A stretch of DNA of 60,664 bases from Sphingomonas sp. Leaf10. Its GTDB lineage: Bacteria > Pseudomonadota > Alphaproteobacteria > Sphingomonadales > Sphingomonadaceae. Made by a program: the position numbers and the translations under genes. Below, piece by piece: positions 1 through 7,804 of this stretch. The stretch's first letter is position 1. The number at the start of each line of letters is the position of its first letter. The stretch covers positions 543,523 through 604,186 of the forward strand of contig NZ_LMKE01000001.1 in assembly GCF_001421245.1 (NCBI RefSeq), given 5' to 3'. The notes below the pieces were generated by a model. That model saw nothing but the letters and a program-made list of their open reading frames with translations, did no database searches and had not been told where the DNA came from.

Positions 1-1040
1 TTGCCGAAGGCGCGCTTGGCGCGATCCTTCCATGCGCCGCGATGATAGGCGTCCGAGGCGAGGAGCGGCATGACCGATCCGGCTTCGGCGAATACCATCT
101 GTTCGAGCGCGGTGTCGACCTTGCCCCAGCTGGCCGCTTCCTTCAGCGTCGACGACGAACAGGCGCCGTCGCGCACGTCGGCGACGGTGATCTGCACGGC
201 ATATTTGTGCATCTCGACATCGTCGTGACCGAGGATTTCGGCGCAGACGACGGTGTCCTGGATGAAGTTCTTGGGCACGCCGCCGCCGATCATCAACAGG
301 CCGGTGGTGCCCGCCTTGATCTTGATGTCGGTCAGTTCGCGGAAGTCGGCGATGGCGTCGAGCACCATGTACGGCTTGCCTTCCTTCGCACGGTCGACCT
401 GGTGCTTGACCAAGCCGAAGCCGGCCGAGCTGTCGACGAATGCCGGGCAGAAGATCGGCACGTCATGTTCATAGGCGAGCTTGACGAGGCTGTTTTCCTT
501 CTTGCCATGCTCCGACAGATACTTGCCCATTTCGCGGATGAAGGCGCGCGACGAATAGGCCTTCGGCTCCAGCGAGTCGGCGATCTTGCCGATCGTGTGG
601 TCGCAATCCTGGAGCTGTTCTTCGTCGATATAGGTGTCGTAGATGCGGTCGATGTAGAGCGAGCGCAGCGTATTGTCGTCGGGGATTTCCAGCGCCTGAT
701 AGTGCTTGTGGCCGAGGCCTTCGAAGAAATCCATGTCGACGATCGACGCGCCGGTCGCGACGACGCCATCGATCATGTTCGAGCGCAGCAGTTCGGCATA
801 GAGGTCCATGCAGCCACCGGCCGAGGTCGACCCTGCGATCACGAGGAAGATCGAGCAGTCCTTGTCCTCCAGCATCTGGTTGTAGATGCGGGTGGCGCGC
901 GCGAGATCGCGGCTGGTGAAGCTCATCTTGCCCATGGCGTCGATGATCGGGCGGGCGTCGAACTTGGTGATATCGACATGCTCGACCGTGGTCGAAAGCA
1001 GTTCGGCCTTGCGGGTGTCGTTGATCGTCGTGTCGGTCAT
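1..1040 (-). CDS. Deoxyhypusine synthase-like protein (3' end beyond window)
   Basis: The visible 346 codons start at ATG 1038-1040 and run off the left edge, so the C-terminus is missing. The family is NAD-dependent and moves an aminobutyl group from a polyamine to a lysine or amine acceptor. The conserved glycine-rich segment with the active-site lysine is present (GGGVPKNFIQ, about residue 235). Bacteria lack eIF5A, the classical substrate, so bacterial homologues are thought to work in polyamine synthesis, for example homospermidine formation. The gene immediately upstream on the same strand encodes a basic amino acid decarboxylase that would supply the diamine, which supports this. Identification as a family member is secure; the substrate is inferred. 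Confidence 0.88.
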   Translation of the reverse strand, partial: MTDTTINDTRKAELLSTTVEHVDITKFDARPIIDAMGKMSFTSRDLARATRIYNQMLEDKDCSIFLVIAGSTSAGGCMDLYAELLRSNMIDGVVATGASIVDMDFFEGLGHKHYQALEIPDDNTLRSLYIDRIYDTYIDEEQLQDCDHTIGKIADSLEPKAYSSRAFIREMGKYLSEHGKKENSLVKLAYEHDVPIFCPAFVDSSAGFGLVKHQVDRAKEGKPYMVLDAIADFRELTDIKIKAGTTGLLMIGGGVPKNFIQDTVVCAEILGHDDVEMHKYAVQITVADVRDGACSSSTLKEAASWGKVDTALEQMVFAEAGSVMPLLASDAYHRGAWKDRAKRAFG

Positions 1041-1173
1041 GATGGTCCCATCATCATCGATAAGCCGTCGTCGTTATGGGGACGCGGAAACCCGGTTGGC
1101 CTCCTGCCCACAAGACGCGGGAGGAGCCGATGGCGGTCGCATAGCGGCAAAGCGATGCAAAGCCCACCCCCGG

Positions 1174-1199
1174 CCCCTCCCGCGTAGTGCGGGAAGGGG
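1174..1199. terminator. Hairpin / REP-like repeat between the polyamine genes
   Basis: CCCCTCCCGC (1174-1183) pairs with GCGGGAAGGGG (1189-1199) across a 5-base loop, with one bulge. It lies in the 184-bp gap between the decarboxylase stop (1225) and the next start (1040). It could be an attenuating hairpin or a member of the C-rich intergenic palindromes seen elsewhere in the window. The rest of the gap holds no gene that I can support. Confidence 0.45.
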
Positions 1200-1224
1200 G
1201 AGGTGGCTGGTTAGGGTGGTGTCG

Positions 1225-2466
1225 TTACAGCTTGACGACGTTGTGCGAACGGAACGCCGGAACCGCGTCGAGTTCGATATACATCGACTCCATCGGTTCG
1301 TCGTCGGTCACGACAGTCTCGCCATTGCCGAAACCGTTGAACGCGGTGCGCATTGCCGAGCCATAGGCGCCGAGCATGCCGATTTCGAAATAGTCGCCGC
1401 TACGGGTATCGGCCGGAAGCGGGAACGGGCCCTGCATCTGGTCGATATCGTCGCAGGTCGGACCCCAGAAGCTGAAGTCCATGTCGCGGGCGTCCGATTC
1501 CGGCTGCCGCAGCAGCTGCACCGGATATTTCCAGCCGATATGCGCTGCATCGAACAATGAGCCATAGGCGCCGTCGTTGATGAACAGTTCGGACCCGCGA
1601 CGATGTTCGACGCGGACGACCACCGACGCGTATTCGGCGCACAGCGACCGGCCCGGTTCGGCCCACAATTCAGCCGAATAGCTGATCGGCAGGCTTTCGA
1701 ACGCGCGGTGGATCGTTTCGAAGAAGCGCTCCAGCGGCGGCGGGGTCATGCCCGGATAGCGCGATGGGAAACCGCCACCGACGTCGATGACGTCGACGGT
1801 CACACCCGCTTCGACGATCGCACCACGAACCCGCTCCATCGCGTTGCTATACGCATCGGGCGACATGGTCTGGCTGCCGACATGGAAGCAGATGCCGAGC
1901 GCGTCGGCGACCTGACGGGTCGCGATCAGCAATTCCTTGGCCTCGCCCGGACCAACGCCGAACTTCGACCCCAGCGACAGCTTTGCATATTCCGACGACA
2001 CCCGCATGCGCACGCACAGCGTCAGGTCGGTCGCGCCATCGGTGGCGGCGACGATCTTGTGCAGTTCGTCCATGCTGTCGAGCGAGAAGGTCCGCACGCC
2101 ATGCTCGAAATAGGCCTCGGCAATTGCTTCCGGCGCCTTGATCGGGTGCATGAAGTGGCAAGTCGCTTCCGGCAGCGTCGACTTCACCAGACGCACTTCG
2201 CCGATCGACGCGGTGTCATAGTGGACGATGCCGTTGTCCCACAGGACGCGGAGCAGGTCGGGCGACGGATTCGCCTTTACCGCATACATCGAACGCCCCG
2301 GAAACTTCTCAACGAAGAATCGGGCGGCGCGCGCGGCGGCGTGCGGGCGAACGAGCGTTACCGGTTCGACCGGTCGGCGCTCTGCGATGTCGATCCCGCG
2401 CTCGAACGAGGAGTCACGGGCGATAAAGGGGGCAGCTAGCCCCAGCGCGCTATGGTGCTTGGCCAA
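1225..2466 (-). CDS. Ornithine/lysine-type PLP decarboxylase (fold III)
   Basis: This 413-residue alanine-racemase-fold decarboxylase makes a diamine such as putrescine from a basic amino acid. Visible signatures are the PLP lysine in SMYAVKANPSPD (about residue 60), HVGSQ, the phosphate-binding GGGFPSRYPG and the C-terminal WGPTCDDIDQM, whose cysteine and aspartate belong to the active site in this family. I chose the TTG at 2464-2466 because GGAGG lies nine bases upstream; the reading frame is open further, to 2727, without a comparable ribosome site. It is transcribed towards the deoxyhypusine-synthase-like gene, giving a two-gene polyamine unit. Whether ornithine, lysine or both are used cannot be read from sequence. 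Confidence 0.9.
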   Translation of the reverse strand: MAKHHSALGLAAPFIARDSSFERGIDIAERRPVEPVTLVRPHAAARAARFFVEKFPGRSMYAVKANPSPDLLRVLWDNGIVHYDTASIGEVRLVKSTLPEATCHFMHPIKAPEAIAEAYFEHGVRTFSLDSMDELHKIVAATDGATDLTLCVRMRVSSEYAKLSLGSKFGVGPGEAKELLIATRQVADALGICFHVGSQTMSPDAYSNAMERVRGAIVEAGVTVDVIDVGGGFPSRYPGMTPPPLERFFETIHRAFESLPISYSAELWAEPGRSLCAEYASVVVRVEHRRGSELFINDGAYGSLFDAAHIGWKYPVQLLRQPESDARDMDFSFWGPTCDDIDQMQGPFPLPADTRSGDYFEIGMLGAYGSAMRTAFNGFGNGETVVTDDEPMESMYIELDAVPAFRSHNVVKL

Positions 2467-2605
2467 TTCAAGGGACCTCCAATTGCCTTTCGGCATACGG
2501 TGACAAAAGCTGCCTTGCGGTTGGAAGTCCCATGGGGCAGCGGAGGCGCGATCTATGACCCACAAACCTTGATGTAAAGTGTCTGTGCGGCAGAAAGTGC
2601 AATTT

Positions 2606-3568
2606 ATGACGATTATGCGACAACCTACCCGCGCCGGGGTGCGCGATGCGGCGGCCAAGATGGCCGAAATCCTGCCGGCGTCGCCATTGATGGTGAGGGA
2701 AATCAATGGCTTGAAGGTGGCTTTCAAAATGGAATCACTTCAACCGGTCGGTGCGTTCAAACTGCGCGGCGCGTGGCATCGGTTGACGGCGTTGAGCGAC
2801 ACTTCGAGGACGCGTGGGGTCGTCGCCTTCTCCTCGGGCAATCACGCGCAGGGCGTGGCATGGGCGGCGAAGCGGCTGGGAATCGCCGCGACGATCGTGA
2901 TGCCCGCCGACGCGCCGGAAACGAAGTTGCGGGCGACGATGGTGTTGGGCGCGGAGGTCGTTCGCTATGATCGCGCGACTGAAAGTCGTGAGAAGATCGC
3001 GGCGCATCTGGCGCATGCTCGCGGCGCGACGCTGGTGCCGAGTTTCGACGATGCATGGGTCATCGAGGGACAGGGTTCGGCGGGAATCGAAGCGGCGGTG
3101 CAGATGGCGGCGGCCGGATTGCCTGCGGCGTCGCGCGTGATCGTGCCCTGTGGTGGTGGCGGGTTGGCGGCGGGGATCGCGCTGGCGCTGCCTGATGCCG
3201 AGATCGTGACGGTCGAACCGGAAGGCTGGGACGATATGCGCCGCAGCCTGGAGGCGGGCTGGATCGAACCGGTCGGTGACGCGCCGCCGCCGACCGCCTG
3301 TGACGCGTTGCAGACGCCGCGCGTGGCCGAGCGGACCTTCGACGTGTTGTCGCGACGCGGGGCGACCGGCGTGGCGGTCAGCGAGGGCGAGATTGCCGAG
3401 GCGCAGCGCTGGGCGGCACGGCACTTGCGTGCGGTGGTCGAGCCGGGCGGTGCGGTGGGGCTGGCCGCGATTTTGTCCAGACGGGTGATGGTGACACCGG
3501 GCACGCTGGTGCTGATATCCGGCGGCAATGTCGATCCCGTCGCCTATGGCGCAGTGCTGGCAGCGTGA
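2606..3568 (+). CDS. Threonine/serine dehydratase (PLP fold II)
   Basis: This is a catabolic-type threonine dehydratase or serine racemase of 320 residues, without the C-terminal ACT regulatory domain of biosynthetic IlvA. The PLP-lysine motif SLQPVGAFKLRGAW is at about residue 45, SSGNHAQG follows at about 77, and the phosphate-binding glycine loop PCGGGGLAAG is at about 180. I prefer the ATG at 2606, but an in-frame GTG at 2579 is possible; ribosome sites are weak at both. It diverges from the decarboxylase gene across a 139-bp region that must hold both promoters. The last bases overlap the next small gene (GTGA). Confidence 0.85.
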   Translation: MTIMRQPTRAGVRDAAAKMAEILPASPLMVREINGLKVAFKMESLQPVGAFKLRGAWHRLTALSDTSRTRGVVAFSSGNHAQGVAWAAKRLGIAATIVMPADAPETKLRATMVLGAEVVRYDRATESREKIAAHLAHARGATLVPSFDDAWVIEGQGSAGIEAAVQMAAAGLPAASRVIVPCGGGGLAAGIALALPDAEIVTVEPEGWDDMRRSLEAGWIEPVGDAPPPTACDALQTPRVAERTFDVLSRRGATGVAVSEGEIAEAQRWAARHLRAVVEPGGAVGLAAILSRRVMVTPGTLVLISGGNVDPVAYGAVLAA

Positions 3569-3732
3569 CGCAGGGTCCGGCGGGAACGCTGCTCGCCGTG
3601 CTGATGCTGGTCGCGATCCTGATGATCGTGTTCGGCGTCCGGATGATCGTGCGCGGCGAGCGGCGCAACGGCAGTCTGATGCTCATCTGTGCGCTGGTGA
3701 TGATTGGGAACGTGGCGATCTGGACGGTGTAG
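3565..3732 (+). CDS. Small two-helix membrane protein
   Basis: This 55-residue ORF starts with GTG overlapping the dehydratase stop codon (GTGA), so it is probably translationally coupled to it. It has two hydrophobic stretches (about residues 8-25 and 37-54) separated by a basic RGERRNG turn, which predicts a two-helix inner-membrane hairpin. I do not recognise the family. It ends four bases before the stop of a convergent gene. The overlap and clear hydrophobic pattern support it as real, but its function is unknown. Confidence 0.6.
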   Translation: MTQGPAGTLLAVLMLVAILMIVFGVRMIVRGERRNGSLMLICALVMIGNVAIWTV

Positions 3733-3735
3733 TCG

Positions 3736-3963
3736 TCAGTCGCGTTGTGGCGACATGCGGTAGCTGCGCTGGTCGAGCGCCTGTCCGGCATTGGCCGCGT
3801 TCTGGTTGTCTATCTGCATCCATTCCGCCTTGGTGCGGCACACCGGACGCGCCATGATCGAGCCGGTCGTCACCTCGCGCCGGCAGATTTTCTTTTCGGG
3901 CTTCGGGGCATCGGTGGCGGGCGCGGTCTGAACCGTGGCGGCGAGTAGTAGGATGGTCAGCAT
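3736..3963 (-). CDS. Small secreted hypothetical protein
   Basis: The 75-residue product begins with a short hydrophobic signal-like stretch (MLTILLLAATVQTAPA), then a charged domain with two cysteines about 19 residues apart (KKICRRE and RPVCRTK). They could form a disulfide in the periplasm. The KxICRRExxTGSxMxxxVCxTKAEW pattern is one I associate with small Sphingomonadales proteins of unknown role. It converges with the small membrane protein. Confidence 0.65.
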   Translation of the reverse strand: MLTILLLAATVQTAPATDAPKPEKKICRREVTTGSIMARPVCRTKAEWMQIDNQNAANAGQALDQRSYRMSPQRD

Positions 3964-4102
3964 GGTCCGGCGGTCCTGTGACGGAGTGTTGCCGGTATCC
4001 TATGGCGTTCAAGCAATATGGCAAGCATGAATGGGCCGCCGCGGCGAAGCCACGTCGTCGGTCGGTGCCATGCGGCACCGCCGGCCAAGCTCGCCGCCGG
4101 GT

Positions 4103-4125
4103 GCGGATTAGCGGCGCTAATCCGC
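4103..4125. terminator. Perfect hairpin downstream of the alpha/beta hydrolase
   Basis: GCGGATTAGC and GCTAATCCGC form a perfect 10-bp stem with a 3-base loop, 12 bases past the hydrolase stop codon in its direction of transcription. No strong T-run follows on the minus strand, so it may be an mRNA 3' stabiliser as much as a terminator. Confidence 0.6.
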
Positions 4126-4136
4126 TGCGCCGAGCG

Positions 4137-4793
4137 TCACTTGATCGGCGAGTTCGGGTCCAGCCGCATGTCCAGATACTTGTCCACGCTGCCCATCAGT
4201 TCGGGCATTTCGTTCTGGAAGAAGTGGTTGGCGCCCGGGATCGTATCGTGATGGATCGTGATGTGACGCTGGGTGCGCAGCTTGTCGACCAGCTTCTGTG
4301 TCGCCGCCGGGGTGACGACTTCATCGGCATCGCCCTGAATGATGATGCCTGACGACGGGCATGGCGCCAGGAAGGTGAAGTCGTACATGTTCGCAGGGGG
4401 CGCGATCGAGATGAAGCCGCGGATTTCGGGGCGACGCATCAGCAGCTGCATGCCGATCCACGCACCGAAGCTGACGCCCGCGATCCACGTCGTCTGCGCT
4501 TCCGGATGGAAGCTCTGCACCCAGTCGAGTGCCGAGGCGGCGTCCGACAATTCGCCGACGCCGTTGTCGAACGTGCCCTGGCTCTTGCCGACGCCACGGA
4601 AGTTGAAGCGCAGCGTCGCGAAGCCGCGGCGCTGGAACGTCTTGTAGAGTTCCTGGACGATGCGGTTGTTCATCGTGCCCCCCGACGACGGGTGCGGATG
4701 CAGGATCATCGCGACGGGCGCGCGGGGACGGGGAGCGGGGGCGAAACGGCCCTCCAGTCGACCTTCGGGACCGGGGAAGATGACTTCGGGCAT
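4137..4793 (-). CDS. Alpha/beta hydrolase (dienelactone-hydrolase-like)
   Basis: This cytoplasmic alpha/beta hydrolase has 218 residues. Visible elements are the oxyanion segment ILHPHPSSGGTMNN (about residue 33), the FNFRGVGKSQG loop, the nucleophile elbow GVSFGAW (Ser at about 107), the acid in QGDADEVV and the catalytic histidine in GANHFF. Start is ATG 4791-4793; an in-frame extension to 4859 exists but is not needed for the fold. It diverges from the cysteine desulfurase genes, an arrangement I recall from other sphingomonads. The substrate is unknown. Confidence 0.85.
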   Translation of the reverse strand: MPEVIFPGPEGRLEGRFAPAPRPRAPVAMILHPHPSSGGTMNNRIVQELYKTFQRRGFATLRFNFRGVGKSQGTFDNGVGELSDAASALDWVQSFHPEAQTTWIAGVSFGAWIGMQLLMRRPEIRGFISIAPPANMYDFTFLAPCPSSGIIIQGDADEVVTPAATQKLVDKLRTQRHITIHHDTIPGANHFFQNEMPELMGSVDKYLDMRLDPNSPIK

Positions 4794-4879
4794 GGGACGT
4801 CCTGCTAACAAATGGGCGCGGCGATGGCGCGGAATGGGATCGCGGCTATATAGGGTCAAGCAATCGGAACGGAAGTGTT

Positions 4880-5935
4880 TTGACGACCCGCATCTATCTC
4901 GACCATGCCGCGACCACGCCCATCCGGCCCGAAGCGGCAGCCGCTGTGGCAGAGGGAATGGCGCGGTGGGCCAATTCGTCCAGCCCGCATGCCGAGGGGC
5001 GGGCGGCGCGGCGGATGCTGGAGGATGCGCGCGGCCGGATCGCGAAGGCGCTGGGCTGGGATGGGGAGGTGATCCTGACCAGCGGGGCGAGCGAGGCGCT
5101 GGCGATCGGGCTTGGGCGGGCGAAACGGACGCGGCGGTTGGTGTCGGCGGTCGAGCATGATGCGGTGTTCCGGGCGGCTCCCGGTGCCGATGTGCTGCCG
5201 GTCGTTCGAGGCGCGCCGGATAAAGACATGCTGGCTCGATACCTCACCGATGGACCGCCCCCGGTCGTTGCGGTGCAGGCGATCAATTCGGAAACCGGCA
5301 CGACCTTGCTGTCTCACGATTCTGACCCGGTCGTAGCGATGGTGCGGGACGCGGGGGGGCTGGTGCTGGCCGATGCGTCGCAGGCGGCGGGAAAGCAGCC
5401 CTTGCCCGATGCCGACATGATCGTGGTGTCGGCGCACAAGCTGGGCGGACCGCCGGGGATCGGTGCGCTGCTGCTGCGGGATTATGCGATGGTCGAGCCG
5501 GATGGCGGGCAGGAGTCCGGCTATCGTAGCGGCACCGAGAATTTGCCGGGCGTGCTGGGCTTTGCTGCCGCGCTCGAGGCCGGAGGGTTGGAGCGCTGGG
5601 CTACCACCGTCGACCAGCGGTTCCACTTCAAGGATCGGCTGTACGAAGCTGGCGAGGTGATTCAGCCCGGGGGGCAATGCTCGCATATCTTCGCGGTCGC
5701 GCATTCGACGCTACCGGCTGCGGCGCAGCTCATCCGGCTGGACGCCATGGGGTTTGCGGTATCGGCGGGAAGCGCGTGTTCCTCCGGGACGCTGAAGCGC
5801 AGCCGCGCGCTGGCGGCGTTCGGGGTGCCGGGTGAGGTCGCGGACCGGACGATCCGGGTCAGCCTTGGTTGGTCGACGACGCCCGAGGAACTCGACCGCT
5901 TCGCCAATGCCTATGCGGGACTGGTGCGGCGATGA
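4880..5935 (+). CDS. Cysteine desulfurase (NifS/IscS family), first copy
   Basis: This 351-residue class V aminotransferase-fold enzyme removes sulfur from cysteine as a persulfide for Fe-S cluster or thio-cofactor assembly. Visible motifs are LDHAATTP at the N-terminus, the PLP lysine in VSAHKLGGPPG (about residue 187) and the catalytic cysteine loop SAGSACSSG (about 297). The TTG start follows GGAACGGAAG. It is the first gene of a three-gene run: its stop overlaps the next desulfurase start (ATGA). Assignment to IscS or SufS type is not certain, but the SSG loop is NifS/IscS-like. Confidence 0.85.
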   Translation: MTTRIYLDHAATTPIRPEAAAAVAEGMARWANSSSPHAEGRAARRMLEDARGRIAKALGWDGEVILTSGASEALAIGLGRAKRTRRLVSAVEHDAVFRAAPGADVLPVVRGAPDKDMLARYLTDGPPPVVAVQAINSETGTTLLSHDSDPVVAMVRDAGGLVLADASQAAGKQPLPDADMIVVSAHKLGGPPGIGALLLRDYAMVEPDGGQESGYRSGTENLPGVLGFAAALEAGGLERWATTVDQRFHFKDRLYEAGEVIQPGGQCSHIFAVAHSTLPAAAQLIRLDAMGFAVSAGSACSSGTLKRSRALAAFGVPGEVADRTIRVSLGWSTTPEELDRFANAYAGLVRR

Positions 5936-7038
5936 CCTATCTCGATTATCAGGCAACGACGCCGCTGGCTCCGCAGGCGTTCGAGGCGATGGTGCCGTGG
6001 CTGCGCGACCACCATGCCAACCCGCACTCGCCGCATCGTGAAGGTCGGCGGGCGAAGGCGGCGGTGGAGGTCGCCCGCGCGCAGGTGCTGGCGGCGCTGG
6101 CGCCCGGCGAGGATGGGCGGCTGTTCTTTACGAGTGGCGCGACCGAGGCGGCGAACTGGGCGATTGCCGGCACGTTCGAACGCCGGGGCGCTACCCGACC
6201 GAAGGTGGTGACGATCGCGATCGAGCATAGCTGCGTGCTCGACACCGTCCGCGCGCTTGCCAGCCGGGGCGCCGAGGTCGTCGTGTTGCCGGTGGGGGCG
6301 GACGGGTTGGTCGATCGCGATGCGGCGCTGGCGGCGATCGATGCGCGGACGGCGCTGGTCGCGGCGATGCTGGTCAATAACGAGATCGGGGTGGTGCAGC
6401 CGATCGCCTGGTTGGGTGACCTGGCCCGGTCGGTCGGCGCGGTGATGCTGTGCGACGCGGTGCAGGGTTGGGGCCGGGTCGCGTTGCCGGTCGCCGCCTG
6501 CGACCTGATCGCGGTGTCGGCGCATAAGGTCTACGGGCCGAAGGGCATCGGGGCGCTGTGGGTTCGTGCCGGGGCGGAGCCGGCGGCGATTGTGCATGGC
6601 GGTGGGCAGGAAGGTGGCCTGCGGTCGGGTACGCTCAGCCCGGCGTTATGCGCGGGCTTCGGGGCGGCGGCGGCGTTGCTGGCGCAGGATGATATGTCCC
6701 ATATCGAGACGTTATGGGCGGCGGCGCGCGACGTTCTTTCAGCGCCCGACTGGCAGTTGAACGGCGATGCCGTGGCGCGGTGGCATGGCAATCTCAACGT
6801 ACGGATGGATAGGTTGGATGTGGCGCGGTTGATGAGCGAATGTCGCGACATCGCCTTTTCGGCCGGATCGGCGTGCGCGAGCGGATCGGGGCGGACCAGT
6901 CATGTGCTGCGCGCGATCGGGCTGAACGATGCGCAGGCGAAGAACGCGATCCGTATCGGGTTCGGGCGGTACACGACCAAGGAAGAACTGGTGGCCGCGG
7001 TGCAGACGATCGATCGCGCGGCGCGGGGGCAACGATGA
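5932..7038 (+). CDS. Cysteine desulfurase (NifS/IscS family), second copy
   Basis: The 368-residue product is a paralogue of the preceding gene. It has LDYQATTP, the EHSCVL histidine, PLP lysine in VSAHKVYGPKG and catalytic cysteine loop SAGSACASGSGR. The open frame reaches back to 5869, but ATG 5932 overlaps the previous stop by four bases and gives the normal N-terminus. Two complete active sites in adjacent genes suggest either distinct acceptors or a heteromeric pair. Confidence 0.87.
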   Translation: MTYLDYQATTPLAPQAFEAMVPWLRDHHANPHSPHREGRRAKAAVEVARAQVLAALAPGEDGRLFFTSGATEAANWAIAGTFERRGATRPKVVTIAIEHSCVLDTVRALASRGAEVVVLPVGADGLVDRDAALAAIDARTALVAAMLVNNEIGVVQPIAWLGDLARSVGAVMLCDAVQGWGRVALPVAACDLIAVSAHKVYGPKGIGALWVRAGAEPAAIVHGGGQEGGLRSGTLSPALCAGFGAAAALLAQDDMSHIETLWAAARDVLSAPDWQLNGDAVARWHGNLNVRMDRLDVARLMSECRDIAFSAGSACASGSGRTSHVLRAIGLNDAQAKNAIRIGFGRYTTKEELVAAVQTIDRAARGQR

Positions 7039-7361
7039 TCGTCCGGTTCGTTCGACCCGATGGCGGTATCGAAGAGGCACGGGGCGCGGCGGGGGATCGC
7101 CTGCTTGATCTGGCGCAGGCATATGACCTGCCGCTGGAGGGGACGTGCGGCGGGCAGATGGCGTGTTCGACCTGTCATGTCATTGTCGATCCAGCCGATG
7201 CCGGACGCCTGCCCCCCGCAAGCGAGGAAGAAGAGGATATGCTCGATTTCGCCGAAGGGGCGGTCGCGACCAGTCGGTTGGCGTGTCAGATCGTGCTGGA
7301 CGAGTCGCTCGACGGGCTGACAGTGTGGGTGCCGGCGGCGGCACGTGATGCGCGGCGGTAA
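7035..7361 (+). CDS. 2Fe-2S ferredoxin (adrenodoxin type)
   Basis: The 108-residue product carries the cluster pattern C-x5-C-x2-C (CGGQMACSTC, about residues 38-47) with a fourth cysteine in RLACQI, as in adrenodoxin/Isc-type ferredoxins. It overlaps the desulfurase stop by four bases. It probably supplies electrons to Fe-S assembly or to a monooxygenase; the co-transcription favours the former. Its last 76 bases overlap the 3' end of a convergent DUF2809 gene. Confidence 0.9.
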   Translation: MIVRFVRPDGGIEEARGAAGDRLLDLAQAYDLPLEGTCGGQMACSTCHVIVDPADAGRLPPASEEEEDMLDFAEGAVATSRLACQIVLDESLDGLTVWVPAAARDARR

Positions 7362-7711
7362 TGCTCGACCAACAGTACCGCGACCGCGCCGCTGGTATAG
7401 GCGACGAAATCCTTCGGATCGAACCCGCTGCCAAGGATCATGCGGGCGACGTCATTGCGGTCGAGCCCGATGGCTTTCAGCAGGCGGAAATACTGGCTGA
7501 ACTCGATCACGACGGCGATGGCGAAGGCGATCAGCGTCGCCGACACAACCGACAGCCATGAGACGGCGCGGAGGCCGGCATAGACCAGCACGACCGCCAG
7601 CGCGTCGCCGACATAGGGGCGGATGATCGGATCGTTGAGGAAGAACGCGATCACCAGCTCGATTGCCAGCAATGCGATGGTCAGTGCGGCATAGCCCTTG
7701 TGCAGTCGCAT
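7286..7711 (-). CDS. DUF2809 membrane protein
   Basis: The 141-residue protein has about four hydrophobic helices and motifs I associate with DUF2809: IELVIAFF near the N-terminus, IRPYVGDALAVVLVY, IEFSQYF and the GSGFDPKDFVAYTSGA block. Function is unknown. ATG 7709-7711 is the first start in front of the conserved domain; the open frame reaching 8692 is antisense to the ATPase gene. The C-terminal tail overlaps the ferredoxin gene antisense by 76 bases. Confidence 0.75.
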   Translation of the reverse strand: MRLHKGYAALTIALLAIELVIAFFLNDPIIRPYVGDALAVVLVYAGLRAVSWLSVVSATLIAFAIAVVIEFSQYFRLLKAIGLDRNDVARMILGSGFDPKDFVAYTSGAVAVLLVEHYRRASRAAAGTHTVSPSSDSSSTI

Positions 7712-7804
7712 CGTCGCTTCCCCCGAAGTGCGACGGCCATGGCGTGCGACGGACGCCGACGCAAGCGCTTGCCCCGATGCGGCACCACCGCCTAAAGACC
7801 CGCG

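Noticed and set aside
1..1040. Function as true deoxyhypusine synthase on eIF5A
   Set aside because: Bacteria lack eIF5A; context favours polyamine synthesis.
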